Part shown: positions 16,039 to 25,603 of the stretch, in pieces
How positions within the stretch are numbered: the first letter of the stretch is position 1
How the letters are laid out: every line of letters begins with the position of its first letter
Assembly: GCA_002480495.1 (NCBI GenBank)
Contig: DLCG01000013.1
Span: 1 to 64,000 of the forward strand
Direction: 5' to 3'
DNA: 64,000 nt
Source of the DNA: Rhodobiaceae bacterium UBA7804
GTDB lineage: Bacteria; Pseudomonadota; Alphaproteobacteria; Parvibaculales; Parvibaculaceae
The notes under the pieces: generated by a model
What the model saw: only the letters and a program-made list of their open reading frames with translations
Database searches by the model: none
What the model was told of the DNA's origin: nothing
Position numbers and translations under genes: made by a program

Positions 16039-16686
16039 ATGGGCTTCACGGATATCGCCGCACCGCTTTTGCTGGTGGCGCTCGTGCTGGGCTACCTGCT
16101 TGGCTCCATTCCATTCGGCCTCCTGCTGACGCGGCTTGCGGGCCTTGGCGACATCCGCTCCATCGGCTCCGGCAATATCGGCGCCACCAACGTGCTGCGC
16201 ACGGGTAACCGCTGGGTCGCGGCCGGAACGCTCATCGGCGATGCGGGCAAGGGCATCGTCGCTGTCATCATCGCCCGCCACCTCGCCGTGCAAACCGGCG
16301 CGGACGCCGCATGGCTCATGAGCGCCGCCGCGCTCGGCGCCTTTCTCGGCCATCTCTATCCCGTCTGGCTCGGCTTCAAGGGCGGTAAGGGGATCTCCAC
16401 CCTGATCGGCATCCTGCTCGCGATCCATTGGCCGGTCGGGCTTCTGTTCTGCGCGACATGGGCAATCGTCGCCCTCGTCTCGCGCTACTCCTCGCTCTCT
16501 GCGCTCGTCGCCGCGCTGCTCACGCCGGTCTATCTCGCCTGGCTTAACCAGTGGAACCTCGTTGGCCTCAGCGTGATTCTCGTCGTCCTCGTTTATATCG
16601 CGCATCGCGGCAATATCCGCCGTCTTCTCGCGGGCGAGGAACCGCGCATCGGCCAGAAGAAGGCCGAAGACCGGGCCGAGGGCTGA
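16039..16686 (+). CDS. plsY: Acyl-phosphate:glycerol-3-phosphate acyltransferase
   Basis: Inner-membrane enzyme making lysophosphatidic acid from acyl-phosphate and glycerol-3-phosphate, the first step of phospholipid synthesis. The 215-residue protein has about five membrane segments and the three PlsY motifs: LGSIPFGLLLTR, IGSGNIGATNVLR (catalytic loop) and GFKGGKGIST. It starts 2 bases after pyrC' and is followed 5 bases later by dprA, so it belongs to the pyrB operon. Confidence 0.96.
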   Translation: MGFTDIAAPLLLVALVLGYLLGSIPFGLLLTRLAGLGDIRSIGSGNIGATNVLRTGNRWVAAGTLIGDAGKGIVAVIIARHLAVQTGADAAWLMSAAALGAFLGHLYPVWLGFKGGKGISTLIGILLAIHWPVGLLFCATWAIVALVSRYSSLSALVAALLTPVYLAWLNQWNLVGLSVILVVLVYIAHRGNIRRLLAGEEPRIGQKKAEDRAEG

Positions 16687-16691
16687 TCCGC

Positions 16692-17804
16692 GTGACGGCG
16701 GCGCTATCCGCCGCGGAGCGGCTTGCCCGCCTCCGTCTCGCACGCAGCGAAAACATCGGCCCCGTCACCTTCCGCGATCTGCTTGAGCATTTCGGAAATG
16801 CCGTCGCCGCACTCGACGCCCTGCCCGATCTGGCGGCGCGCGGCGGCGCGAAGCGTGCCATCCGCATCGCGCGCGAAGGCGATGCCGAAGCCGAACTCGC
16901 AAAGACGGAAAAGCTTGGCGCACAGCTGCTTGTGCTGGGCGATGAGACATTTCCCGCCCGCCTCGCCGTGCTCGATCCGCCGCCGCCCGTCATCTCCGTG
17001 AAGGGCAATCTCGACCTCGCTACGCGCAAGTCCATCGCCATTGTCGGCTCGCGCAATGCTTCCGCGGCAGGCCGCCGCATCGCGGGCGACATGGCCGAAG
17101 CCTTCTCCCGCGAAGGCTTCACCGTCGTCTCCGGTCTTGCGCGCGGTATCGACACTGCGGCGCACCGCGCCTCGCTCCAGGGCGGCACCATTGCTGTCCT
17201 CGCGGGCGGCCTCGACATCGTCTACCCGGAAGAAAACCGCGGCCTGCAGACCGAAATCGGATCGCGCGGCGTGCTCGTCAGCGAAATGCCGCCCGGCACG
17301 AGCCCGCAGGCGCGCCACTTTCCGCGCCGAAACCGGCTGATCTCGGGGCTCTCGCTTGGTGTTGTCGTCGTTGAAGCTGCGTTGCGCTCGGGCTCGCTCA
17401 TCACCGCGCGTTTCGCGCTGGAACAGGGGCGCGATGTCTTCGCCGTGCCGGGCTCCCCGCTCGATCCGCGCGCGCAAGGATCGAACAAGCTCATCAAGGA
17501 CGGCGCGCCTCTCGTCGAGAACGCGGCGGATGTGATCGCGGCCTTGTCCGAGCCGCTCGGCCATCTCTTCCGCGAGCCGGAGCCGCCCTCCTTCGCGCCG
17601 CGTTCAGCCGCCGCCCCGGATACGGATCGGGATACGCGCGAACGTGTTCTTTCGGCTCTCGGCCCGACGCCGACCCCGATGGACGAAATCGTCCGGCAGG
17701 CAGGGGCGCCCGTTCAGCAGGTTCGCGCGGCTGTGCTGGAACTGGAACTCGCAGGCCGCATCCATCGCGACCCGGGCGACCGCGTAAGCCTCCTGCCCGA
17801 ATGA
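16692..17804 (+). CDS. dprA: DNA processing protein DprA
   Basis: Binds incoming single-stranded DNA and loads RecA during natural transformation; also called Smf. The 370-residue protein has an N-terminal SAM-like segment, the Rossmann-like DprA core (IAIVGSRNASAAGRR, VVSGLARGIDTAAH, AVLAGGLDIVYPEEN, EMPPGTSPQARHFPRRN) and a C-terminal winged helix (TPMDEIVRQAGAPVQQVRA). The start is GTG at 16692 with GAGGG upstream, 5 bases after plsY. It ends 7 bases before a convergent hypothetical gene. Confidence 0.95.
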   Translation: MTAALSAAERLARLRLARSENIGPVTFRDLLEHFGNAVAALDALPDLAARGGAKRAIRIAREGDAEAELAKTEKLGAQLLVLGDETFPARLAVLDPPPPVISVKGNLDLATRKSIAIVGSRNASAAGRRIAGDMAEAFSREGFTVVSGLARGIDTAAHRASLQGGTIAVLAGGLDIVYPEENRGLQTEIGSRGVLVSEMPPGTSPQARHFPRRNRLISGLSLGVVVVEAALRSGSLITARFALEQGRDVFAVPGSPLDPRAQGSNKLIKDGAPLVENAADVIAALSEPLGHLFREPEPPSFAPRSAAAPDTDRDTRERVLSALGPTPTPMDEIVRQAGAPVQQVRAAVLELELAGRIHRDPGDRVSLLPE

Positions 17805-17811
17805 ATGCCAT

Positions 17812-18096
17812 CTAGATGTCGTCGCCGCCCGACCGCCCCATTGCCGAGCGGCCGAGCATCAGCAACCGGGATTCTTCCGCCGCCACGCCGATGAGATAGG
17901 CGAGAAACCGGAACCCCCGTTTATCCGCCATCCGTCGGGAAGCGATCATCAGGTCGAGCAGATAGGCGGCCACGGCTTCGTCATCCGCTTCGGCCAGGTT
18001 GTCGGGCAGATTTGAGGTGCTTCTGTGCCGTGGCGCAAAGCTGTCTCCGTCCTTCGTCAGAACCGGATCTTCTGCGCTCGAAAGGGATTTGCGCAT
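17812..18096 (-). CDS. Conserved hypothetical protein, 94 residues
   Basis: Small soluble protein I do not recognise. The C-terminal half is helical (AVAAYLLDLMIASRRMADK, FLAYLIGVAAEESRLLM) and amphipathic, the N-terminal third polar and probably disordered. The ATG at 18096 is chosen because AAGGA lies about 9 bases upstream; a TTG two codons earlier is too close to that site. It is convergent with dprA and divergent from topA. No signal peptide or catalytic motif. Confidence 0.65.
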   Translation of the reverse strand: MRKSLSSAEDPVLTKDGDSFAPRHRSTSNLPDNLAEADDEAVAAYLLDLMIASRRMADKRGFRFLAYLIGVAAEESRLLMLGRSAMGRSGGDDI

Positions 18097-18462
18097 CGCC
18101 AACCATCCTTTTCTGGCCCCTCGCCCGGGGCGGTGGCGCTCTCTTCCGCGCGGAAATCACGCACAAGGAACTAGATCGATAGTACGTAAACAACTATGGA
18201 AATAAAACTCTGAGATTGGCCTGAACTGGGTCCAAACTGGTGCGAGACAGGCGGGCCTGAGATTTGTGAGGATTTCCGCGGCATTTGACACGCCCTCGCC
18301 TTTTCACCATTTTCAGCCGGCGGTCCCGCGAGGGATGGATGCGGCGGTGCACTTGGCTTTTCACGGATTATGGGTGTAAAGCGCGCCCGGGAAGCCCGGG
18401 TCGGCGCATCGGCGCGGCTACGGCTGGCCAAGACATATTTATAAGAGAGTTGAAGCGGTCCT
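18097..18462. promoter_or_regulatory. Divergent region upstream of topA
   Basis: No gene is seen in these 366 bases. A consensus-like -35 box TTGACA lies at 18285-18290, with only a poor -10 (CATTTT, 18308). Two CCCGGG boxes at 18386-18391 and 18395-18400 form a tight hairpin in the topA leader. Low-confidence promoter assignment for topA. Confidence 0.35.
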
Positions 18463-21150
18463 ATGGACGTCGTCATTGTTGAGTCGCCCGCCAAGGCGAA
18501 AACCATCAACAAATATCTGGGCAAGGACTACAAGGTCCTGGCTTCCTATGGCCATGTCCGCGACCTGCCTTCGAAGGATGGCTCGGTCCAGCCGGACGAG
18601 GATTTCGCAATGGCATGGGATGTGGATTCGAAGTCCCAGAAGCGCCTGAACGAAATCGCCACCGCCGTGAAGGGGGCCAACCGGCTCATCCTCGCAACCG
18701 ACCCGGATCGCGAAGGCGAAGCGATTTCCTGGCACGTCCTCGAAGTTCTGAACAAAAAGAAAGTCCTGAAGGACGTCGAGGTCCAGCGCGTCGTCTTCAA
18801 CGCGATCACCAAGAAATCCGTCACCGAGGCGATGGAAAATCCGCGCGGGCTCGACAAGGAGCTGATCGACGCCTATCTGGCGCGCCGCGCGCTCGACTAT
18901 CTGGTCGGCTTCACCCTGTCGCCCGTTCTCTGGCGCAAGCTGCCGGGCTCCCGCTCTGCCGGCCGCGTGCAGTCCGTCGCGCTTCGCCTCATCTGCGACC
19001 GCGAACTCGAGATCGAAGCCTTCCGCAGCCAGGAATACTGGACCGTCGAAACCGACATGAAGACGGCCGCCAACGCGCCCTTCGTCGCGCGTCTCGTCGG
19101 CCTCGACGGCAAGAAGCTCGAAAAATTCGACATCCCGGACAAGAAGACGGCGGACGAAATCGAAGCCCGCATCAAAGCGTCGCGCTTCACCGTGAAGTCG
19201 GTGGAGAGCAAGCCCGCCCGGCGTAATCCGAACCCGCCCTTCACCACCTCGACGCTCCAGCAGGAAGCCTCGCGCAAGCTCGGCTTCTCCGCGAGCCGCA
19301 CCATGCAGGTTGCGCAGCGCCTCTATGAAGGCGTGGAGATCGATGGAGAGACGACCGGCCTCATCACTTATATGCGAACCGACGGCGTGCAGATCGCGCC
19401 GGAAGCGGTCGCGCAGGCCCGCACCGTCATCAACAACGAATTCGGCGAGGCCTATCTCCCGGACAGTCCGCGCGTCTACAACACCAAGGCGAAGAACGCG
19501 CAGGAAGCGCATGAAGCGATCCGCCCGACCGACATTTCGCGCCTGCCGAAATCCGTCGCCGCGCGTCTCGACGACGATCAGCGCCGCCTCTACGAACTCG
19601 TCTGGAACCGCACCGTGGCGAGCCAGATGGAAAGCGTGCAGCTCGAGCGCACCACCATCGAGATCGAGGCGAACGACGCGCCGATCAATCTGCGCGCCAC
19701 CGGCTCCGTCATCGTCTTCGACGGCTTCCTCCGCCTCTACCAGGAAGGCCGCGACGAGCCTGACGATGCCGATGAAGGCAACCGCCTGCCCAAGGTTGCG
19801 CGCGGCGACAAGCTCGGCCTCGAGAAGGTCCGCCCCGAGCAGCATTTCACCGAGCCCCCGCCCCGCTTCACCGAAGCCTCGCTTGTGAAGCGCATGGAAG
19901 AACTCGGCATCGGCCGCCCCTCGACCTACGCCTCGACGCTGCAGACATTGCGCGACCGCGACTATGTCCGCATGGACCAGAAGCGCCTCGTCCCGCAGGA
20001 CAAGGGTCGCCTCGTTACCGCCTTCCTCGAAAACTTCTTCACCCGCTATGTCGAATACGACTTCACGGCGGAACTGGAAGAGAAGCTCGACAAGGTTTCG
20101 GCGGGCGAACTCGACTGGAAGGATCTCCTTCGCGAATTCTGGAAGGATTTCACGGGCGCCGTCGCCGAAGCGACCGAACTGCGCATTACCGAAGTCCTCG
20201 ATCGCCTGAACGAAGTGCTCGGGCCCCATGTCTTCCCGGACAAGGGCGACGGTTCCGATCCGCGCAAGTGCCCTTCCTGCGACGATGGGCGCCTCTCGCT
20301 GAAGGTCGGCCGCTTCGGCGCCTTTGTCGGCTGCTCGAACTATCCGGAGTGCAAGTTCACGCGCCAGCTCACCGCCGGTGCGGATGGCGAGGAAGTCGCG
20401 GGCGACCGCGTCCTCGGCACCGATCCGGAAACGGGCGCCGAAGTCTCTCTCAAGACAGGCCGCTTCGGTCCTTATGTCGAGCGCGCGCCGCTCGCCGAAG
20501 GCGAAAAGCCGAAGCGCAGCGGCCTGCCCGCCAAGACTTCCGCGGCCGATGTCGATCTCGACATGGCGCTGCGCCTCCTCACGCTCCCGCGCGAAATCGG
20601 CATCCATCCCGAAACCGGCAAGAAGATCACCGCGGGCCTGGGCCGCTTCGGTCCCTTCGTCCTGCATGACGGCACATACGCGAACCTGAAGGACCCGGAA
20701 GAACTTTTCGAAATCGGTCTCAACCGCGCCGTCACCGTGCTCGCGGAAAAGATCGCCCGCGCCGAGGAGCGCGCAGGCAAGATCCTGAAGGAGCTGGGCG
20801 AACATCCAGACAGCGGCAAGCCCGTGCAGGTGCGCGAGGGCAAGTACGGCCCCTACATCAAGCATGGTTCGACCAACGCCACCCTGCCGAAATCGGCGAA
20901 GCCCGAAGACGTGACGCTGGAAGAGGCGCTCGCCCTCGTCGCTGAAAAAGAAGCAAAAACGGGCAAGGGCAAGAAAAAGGCCCCGGCGAAAAAGGCGGCC
21001 GCCAAAGAGGAACCGGCGGAAAAGAAGCCCGCCGCCAAGAAGAAGGCGCCCGCAAAAAAGGCTTCCACCGCAAAGAAGTCGACGGCGAAGAAGGCAGCGC
21101 CTAAAAAACCTGCCGCGAAGAAGACCAAAGCCACTGAAATGGCGGACTGA
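18463..21150 (+). CDS. topA: DNA topoisomerase I
   Basis: Relaxes negatively supercoiled DNA by transient cleavage of one strand. The 895-residue protein has the Toprim domain (VESPAKAKTINKYLGKDY, DPDREGEAISWH), the catalytic Tyr303 in GLITYMRTDG and a Cys4 zinc finger (Cys603, Cys606, Cys624, Cys630), followed by degenerate topo C-terminal repeats (GRFGPYV). The last about 60 residues are a Lys/Ala/Pro tail like histone H1, which in related enzymes increases DNA affinity. rnr starts 2 bases after its stop. Confidence 0.97.
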   Translation: MDVVIVESPAKAKTINKYLGKDYKVLASYGHVRDLPSKDGSVQPDEDFAMAWDVDSKSQKRLNEIATAVKGANRLILATDPDREGEAISWHVLEVLNKKKVLKDVEVQRVVFNAITKKSVTEAMENPRGLDKELIDAYLARRALDYLVGFTLSPVLWRKLPGSRSAGRVQSVALRLICDRELEIEAFRSQEYWTVETDMKTAANAPFVARLVGLDGKKLEKFDIPDKKTADEIEARIKASRFTVKSVESKPARRNPNPPFTTSTLQQEASRKLGFSASRTMQVAQRLYEGVEIDGETTGLITYMRTDGVQIAPEAVAQARTVINNEFGEAYLPDSPRVYNTKAKNAQEAHEAIRPTDISRLPKSVAARLDDDQRRLYELVWNRTVASQMESVQLERTTIEIEANDAPINLRATGSVIVFDGFLRLYQEGRDEPDDADEGNRLPKVARGDKLGLEKVRPEQHFTEPPPRFTEASLVKRMEELGIGRPSTYASTLQTLRDRDYVRMDQKRLVPQDKGRLVTAFLENFFTRYVEYDFTAELEEKLDKVSAGELDWKDLLREFWKDFTGAVAEATELRITEVLDRLNEVLGPHVFPDKGDGSDPRKCPSCDDGRLSLKVGRFGAFVGCSNYPECKFTRQLTAGADGEEVAGDRVLGTDPETGAEVSLKTGRFGPYVERAPLAEGEKPKRSGLPAKTSAADVDLDMALRLLTLPREIGIHPETGKKITAGLGRFGPFVLHDGTYANLKDPEELFEIGLNRAVTVLAEKIARAEERAGKILKELGEHPDSGKPVQVREGKYGPYIKHGSTNATLPKSAKPEDVTLEEALALVAEKEAKTGKGKKKAPAKKAAAKEEPAEKKPAAKKKAPAKKASTAKKSTAKKAAPKKPAAKKTKATEMAD

Positions 21151-21152
21151 TC

Positions 21153-23498
21153 TTGGCAGAGCGCAAGCCCGGACGGGGGGCACCGAAGAAACCCGCAGCC
21201 GGAAAGAAGAAGACCGGCGGCGGCGTGCCCTCGCGCGAGGAAATCCTCGCCTTCCTCGCGGACAATCCCGGCAAGACCTCGAAGCGCGAAATCGGCCGCG
21301 CCTTCGGCGTGAAGGGCGATGACCGCATTCCCCTGAAGCAATTGCTGAAGGCGATGACGGAAGAAGGCCTCATCGCACGCGACGATGCGAAGAACCTGCG
21401 CCGCACCGACGAGCTCCCGCCCGTCACCGTCATCGAGATCACGCATACCGACACCGACGGCGAACTGATCGCCCGCCCCGTCAACTGGCCGGGCGAGGAG
21501 CAGCCGCCGCTCATCGTCATCGCACCGGACACCTCGCGGAAGAAGCGCGACTATGACGAGCCGCCCGCAGGCGTCGGCGACCGCGTGCTCGCCCGCCTCT
21601 CGAAGGTCGAGGACGAGGACGAAGCCTATCCCTACGAGGCCCGCGTCATCCGCCGCATCGGCCGCGGCGCCGAGCGCATCCTTGGCCTCTACCGCAAGAA
21701 CCCGAAAGGAAAAGGCGGCCGCCTGGTCCCCGTCGAGAAGAAGGCGCGCAACGAATATGAGGTCGCGCCCGAAGACGTGAACGGCGCCGAAGACGGCAAT
21801 CTCGTTCTCGGCGAAACCATCCCCGGCAAGCGCTATGGCCTGTCGCGCGCCCGCATCCGCGAGATCTTCGGCGACAGCGAGGACCCGCGCTCTATCAGCC
21901 TCATCGCGATCCACGCGCATGGCATTCCCGATGCCTTCCCGGCCGAGGTGATCGCCGAAGCAGAAGCCGCGAAGCATCAGGGCCTCAAGGGCCGCACGGA
22001 TCTGCGCGACATTCCCCTCATCACCATCGACCCGGCGGATGCGCGCGACCATGACGATGCCGTCTGGGCCGCGCCCGATGACGACCCGAAAAACGAAGGC
22101 GGCGTCGTCGCCATCGTCGCCATCGCCGATGTCGCGGCCTATGTGAAGCCCGGCTCGCCGATGGACCGCGAGGCGCGGAAGCGCGGCAACTCCACCTATT
22201 TCCCCGACCGCGTCGTGCCGATGCTGCCGGAGCGCATCTCGAACGATCTCTGCTCGCTGGTCGAGGGCGAGGACCGCGCCTGTTTCGCCGTGCGCATCGT
22301 CTTCGACAGGAACGGCAACAAGCGCTCCCATGAGTTCATCCGCGGCCTCATGCGCTCGGCCGCAAGCCTCAGCTACAGGCAGGTGCAGGAAGCGATCGAC
22401 GGCCGCCCGGACGATGCCGCCGGCCCCCTGCTCGAGCCCGTGCTGAAGCCGCTATGGCATGCCTACAAGGTCATCATGAAGGCGCGCGAGGTGCGTGCGC
22501 CGCTCGATCTCGACCTCCCTGAACACAAGATCGATATCGGTGAGGACGGCCGCATTGCGGGCGTCCGTATCGGCGACAAGTTCGAGTCGATGAAACTCAT
22601 CGAGGAGTTCATGATTCAGGCGAATGTCTGCGCCGCCGAAACGGCCGAGGCACAGCGCCGCTCCGTGATCTACCGCATCCATGACGCGCCCTCGCGCGAG
22701 AAGCTCGTCGCGCTGGCCGAGTTCCTCGCCACCCTCGACCTCAACTTCACCAAGGGCGAGAACATCCGCCCCGCGAATTTCAATCGCATCCTGAAGCAGG
22801 TCGACGGCACCGAGCATGACCGCATGGTGTCCGACGTCGTGCTCCGCTCCCAGGCGCAGGCCGTCTACTCGCCGGACAATATCGGCCATTTCGGCCTCAA
22901 CCTGCGCCGCTATGCGCACTTCACCTCGCCCATCCGCCGCTATGCCGACCTCACGGTCCATCGCGCGCTGATCGCGGGCCTGAAGCTCGGAAAAGACGGC
23001 CAGACGGACGACGAACTCGCCGAGCTGACCGAAATCGCCGAACACATCTCCATGACCGAGCGCCGCTCCATGCTCGCCGAGCGCGACTCCAAGGACCGCT
23101 TCATCGCCGCCTTCCTCGAGGCGCGCCTCGGCGCGGAGTTCACCGGCCGCGTCTCCGGCGTCACGCGCTTCGGCCTCTTCGTGAAGCTGGACGACACCGG
23201 CGCCGACGGTTTCGTTCCGATCTCCACGCTGGGCGGCGACTTCTTCCACCATGACGAGATCATCCACGCCCTTGTCGGCCAGCGAACGCGAATCGCCTAT
23301 CGCCTGGGGGATGCCGTCCGCGTCAAGCTGGAGGAAGCCGTCCCCGTCACGGGCGGCCTGCGCTTCGAACTCCTCGAAGGCGGCTCTGAGGCGCCGAAAG
23401 GCGCCGGGCGCCGCACCCGCTCGCCCGCCGGCCGTGGCGGCGCGAAGCGCGGTAAATATGGCAAATCTCCTCGCAAGGCCCCTCGTGGCCGGCGTTGA
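21153..23498 (+). CDS. rnr: Ribonuclease R
   Basis: Processive 3'-to-5' exoribonuclease that degrades structured RNA. The 781-residue protein has a basic N-terminal tail, a winged helix (SREEILAFLADNPGKTSKRE), cold-shock domains and the RNB domain with metal-binding Asp293, Asp299, Asp301 and Asp302 (DPADARDHDDAV). A C-terminal S1 domain follows (GRVSGVTRFGLFVKLDDTG), then a basic tail. The likely start is TTG at 21153, 2 bases after topA; there is no in-frame ATG nearby and the ribosome site is weak, suggesting coupling to topA. Confidence 0.96.
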   Translation: MAERKPGRGAPKKPAAGKKKTGGGVPSREEILAFLADNPGKTSKREIGRAFGVKGDDRIPLKQLLKAMTEEGLIARDDAKNLRRTDELPPVTVIEITHTDTDGELIARPVNWPGEEQPPLIVIAPDTSRKKRDYDEPPAGVGDRVLARLSKVEDEDEAYPYEARVIRRIGRGAERILGLYRKNPKGKGGRLVPVEKKARNEYEVAPEDVNGAEDGNLVLGETIPGKRYGLSRARIREIFGDSEDPRSISLIAIHAHGIPDAFPAEVIAEAEAAKHQGLKGRTDLRDIPLITIDPADARDHDDAVWAAPDDDPKNEGGVVAIVAIADVAAYVKPGSPMDREARKRGNSTYFPDRVVPMLPERISNDLCSLVEGEDRACFAVRIVFDRNGNKRSHEFIRGLMRSAASLSYRQVQEAIDGRPDDAAGPLLEPVLKPLWHAYKVIMKAREVRAPLDLDLPEHKIDIGEDGRIAGVRIGDKFESMKLIEEFMIQANVCAAETAEAQRRSVIYRIHDAPSREKLVALAEFLATLDLNFTKGENIRPANFNRILKQVDGTEHDRMVSDVVLRSQAQAVYSPDNIGHFGLNLRRYAHFTSPIRRYADLTVHRALIAGLKLGKDGQTDDELAELTEIAEHISMTERRSMLAERDSKDRFIAAFLEARLGAEFTGRVSGVTRFGLFVKLDDTGADGFVPISTLGGDFFHHDEIIHALVGQRTRIAYRLGDAVRVKLEEAVPVTGGLRFELLEGGSEAPKGAGRRTRSPAGRGGAKRGKYGKSPRKAPRGRR

Positions 23499-23596
23499 GC
23501 CCGCGCGCGCCTGACGCGCGGCAACCTGCCACATTTCGCGATCCATCCTTTCCGACCATTTTTGTCGGGCATCCCTGCACCTGCCGTGAGTCACCG

Positions 23597-24013
23597 ATGG
23601 ACATGACCGATACCCGCATTTACGAAGCCGCCGACCCGGCCCCCCGCCCGGCGCTCGCCTCGATTTTGCGCGGTTTCGGCGGCCGTTGCCCGGCTTGCGG
23701 CCGTGGCGGCCTGTTCCGCAAATTCCTGAAAGTCGCGGACAATTGCCCGGATTGCGGCGAAGAGCTCCATCATCATCAAGCCGATGACGCTCCGCCCTAT
23801 TTCACCATCATGATCGTCGGCCACATCGTCGTGCCGATGATGCTCTGGCTCGAACTCGAATATCTCCCGCCGCTCTGGGTCCATGCGGCGATCTGGCCCG
23901 CGCTCACCCTCCTGCTCTCGCTCTGGTTCCTGCCGCGCATCAAGGGCGCCGTCGTCGGCTGGCAATGGGCGCTGCGCATGCACGGCTTCGACGGCAACGC
24001 GCACGAAGATTGA
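23597..24013 (+). CDS. DUF983 membrane protein with zinc-ribbon N-terminus
   Basis: Protein of 138 residues. Two CxxC pairs near the N-terminus (RCPACGRG and NCPDCGEE) look like a zinc ribbon, followed by two membrane segments (IMIVGHIVVPMMLWLELEY and HAAIWPALTLLLSLWFL) with HHHQADDAPPYF before the first. This matches DUF983, common in alphaproteobacteria and of unknown function. It lies 98 bases after rnr and before the Nudix pair, a conserved neighbourhood. Confidence 0.88.
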   Translation: MDMTDTRIYEAADPAPRPALASILRGFGGRCPACGRGGLFRKFLKVADNCPDCGEELHHHQADDAPPYFTIMIVGHIVVPMMLWLELEYLPPLWVHAAIWPALTLLLSLWFLPRIKGAVVGWQWALRMHGFDGNAHED

Positions 24014-24125
24014 GCCCGGCGGCTGACGCCGCGTCCTCCACGTCTCTTTCCCCGCCGCTGGACTTTACCTCGCCTCAGCGGGCATCCTGTTGCCAACAAG
24101 CAATCATAAGAACAGGGATGAAGTG

Positions 24126-24893
24126 ATGGCCGAGGAACAACGGGCGGCGTTCGACCCGAAGAAATCGCGCGAGCAGGAATATCGCGAAAGCACGGAGGGC
24201 CGCGCCGTCCGTCCGCGCGATGCGTCCACACTCATCATCGTCCGCCGAGACGCCGCCAGGCCCCAGGTCCTCATGGGCCAGCGCCACGCGAACCACAAAT
24301 TCATGCCCAACAAGTTCGTCTTCCCCGGCGGCCGCGTCGACCGCGCGGACAGCCGCGTGCGACCCGCGCAGGAACTTCGCGATCCTGTCGCCCGCCGCCT
24401 TCTCGTGCGCATGAGGGGCAAGCCGTCGGAGCTTCGCGCCCGCGCGCTCGCCATGGCCGCGATCCGCGAAACCTTCGAGGAGACGGGCCTCGTCATCGGC
24501 AAGCCCATCCCGGCGCCCCAGACCAGCAAGCACCCGGACTGGAACGAATACCTCGCGCAAGGTGTGGCGCCCGCGCTCGGCACGCTCGATTTCGTTGCCC
24601 GCGCCATCACCCCGCCCTATCGCACGCGCCGCTTCGACACGCGCTTCTTCATCGCCGATGCCGAAGCGATCCAGGGCGACCCGGCAAAGGTTACAGGCTC
24701 TGGCGAATTGCAGGGCCTTCACTGGCTCACGATCGACGATGCGCGCGGCCTCGATCTGCCGAACATCACACGCCTCGTCCTCGATGAACTCGACGAGCGT
24801 CTCGCCCTCTCTTCCGCTGCTCAGCGCCGCCGTGCCGTCCCCTTCGTCCATTTCAGAAACGGCAACGCGATCCGCGACGCCATCGCGGATTGA
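24126..24893 (+). CDS. Nudix hydrolase, NUDT19-like (first of two)
   Basis: Protein of 255 residues predicted to cleave a nucleoside diphosphate linked to another moiety. The Nudix helix is present as AAIRETFEETGLVI, separated from FPGGRVD by an insertion of about 40 residues, as in the NUDT19/CoA-diphosphatase-like group. ATG at 24126 follows AGGGATG by a good distance. It ends 5 bases before a second Nudix gene of the same architecture, so the pair is probably a tandem duplication. Substrate unknown. Confidence 0.88.
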   Translation: MAEEQRAAFDPKKSREQEYRESTEGRAVRPRDASTLIIVRRDAARPQVLMGQRHANHKFMPNKFVFPGGRVDRADSRVRPAQELRDPVARRLLVRMRGKPSELRARALAMAAIRETFEETGLVIGKPIPAPQTSKHPDWNEYLAQGVAPALGTLDFVARAITPPYRTRRFDTRFFIADAEAIQGDPAKVTGSGELQGLHWLTIDDARGLDLPNITRLVLDELDERLALSSAAQRRRAVPFVHFRNGNAIRDAIAD

Positions 24894-24898
24894 CCGGC

Positions 24899-25573
24899 AT
24901 GAGTGACAAGAAGCCCGCCTCCCGCGGCATCCGCCCGCGCGATGCCGCCAGTCTGGTCCTGATCGACACGCGAGAGGACGAGCCGCGCATTCTCATGGGC
25001 CGCCGCCATTCGCGCATGAAGTTCGTGCCCGATGCCTTCGTCTTTCCGGGCGGCAAGCTCGACGCAGGCGACATGGGCGTGCGCGTGGCGCGCGGCTTCG
25101 GCCATCAGACGGCGCTGATGATGCAGGGCGCTGCCGCCTCCCGTGCGAAGTCGGAGGCGCTTGCCGCGGCCGCCATCCGCGAAACCTTCGAGGAGACGGG
25201 CCTCCTCGTCGCCGCGCCCGGCGATGTCGGCATCGTCGCTGGCGAAGGCTGGGAGCCGTTCCGCGAACGCGGCCTCGCGCCGCGTCTCGACGTGCTCGAT
25301 TTTGTCGCCCGCGCGATCACGCCCGCCTCGAGCCCCATCCGCTTTCACGCGCGCTTCTTCGCCGCTTCCGCCGAAACCGCCTCGGGCGAGGTGAAAGGCA
25401 GCGGCGAGCTCGAGGATCTCGACTGGTATCCGATTTCGGAAGCCCTCAAGCTTCCCGTCATCGACGTGACCGAATTCGTGCTGGAGGAAATCTCCCGCCG
25501 TCACAAGGGCCACACCCGCTCCCGCATCCCCCTTTACAGCTATCGCAACGATAAACCCGTCGTGCGCGCCTGA
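24899..25573 (+). CDS. Nudix hydrolase, NUDT19-like (second of two)
   Basis: Protein of 224 residues similar in layout to the preceding gene: RPRDAASLVLID, FVFPGGKLDAGD, a long insertion and the Nudix helix AAIRETFEETGLLV, then LDVLDFVARAITP, which is also in the first copy. No ribosome site is evident for the ATG at 24899, in line with coupling to the first gene 5 bases upstream. Divergence between the copies is large enough to suggest different substrates (inference). Confidence 0.88.
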   Translation: MSDKKPASRGIRPRDAASLVLIDTREDEPRILMGRRHSRMKFVPDAFVFPGGKLDAGDMGVRVARGFGHQTALMMQGAAASRAKSEALAAAAIRETFEETGLLVAAPGDVGIVAGEGWEPFRERGLAPRLDVLDFVARAITPASSPIRFHARFFAASAETASGEVKGSGELEDLDWYPISEALKLPVIDVTEFVLEEISRRHKGHTRSRIPLYSYRNDKPVVRA

Positions 25574-25603
25574 TCCGGACAAGTTGCGCGAGCCGCCTGG
25601 ATC

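Noticed and set aside
18439..21183. A 914-codon open frame antisense to topA
   Set aside because: It mirrors topA codon by codon in the antisense frame, has no ribosome site or recognisable domain, and results from high GC at third positions.
20853..22331. A 492-codon minus-strand frame antisense to the topA/rnr junction
   Set aside because: Antisense shadow of two well-identified genes.
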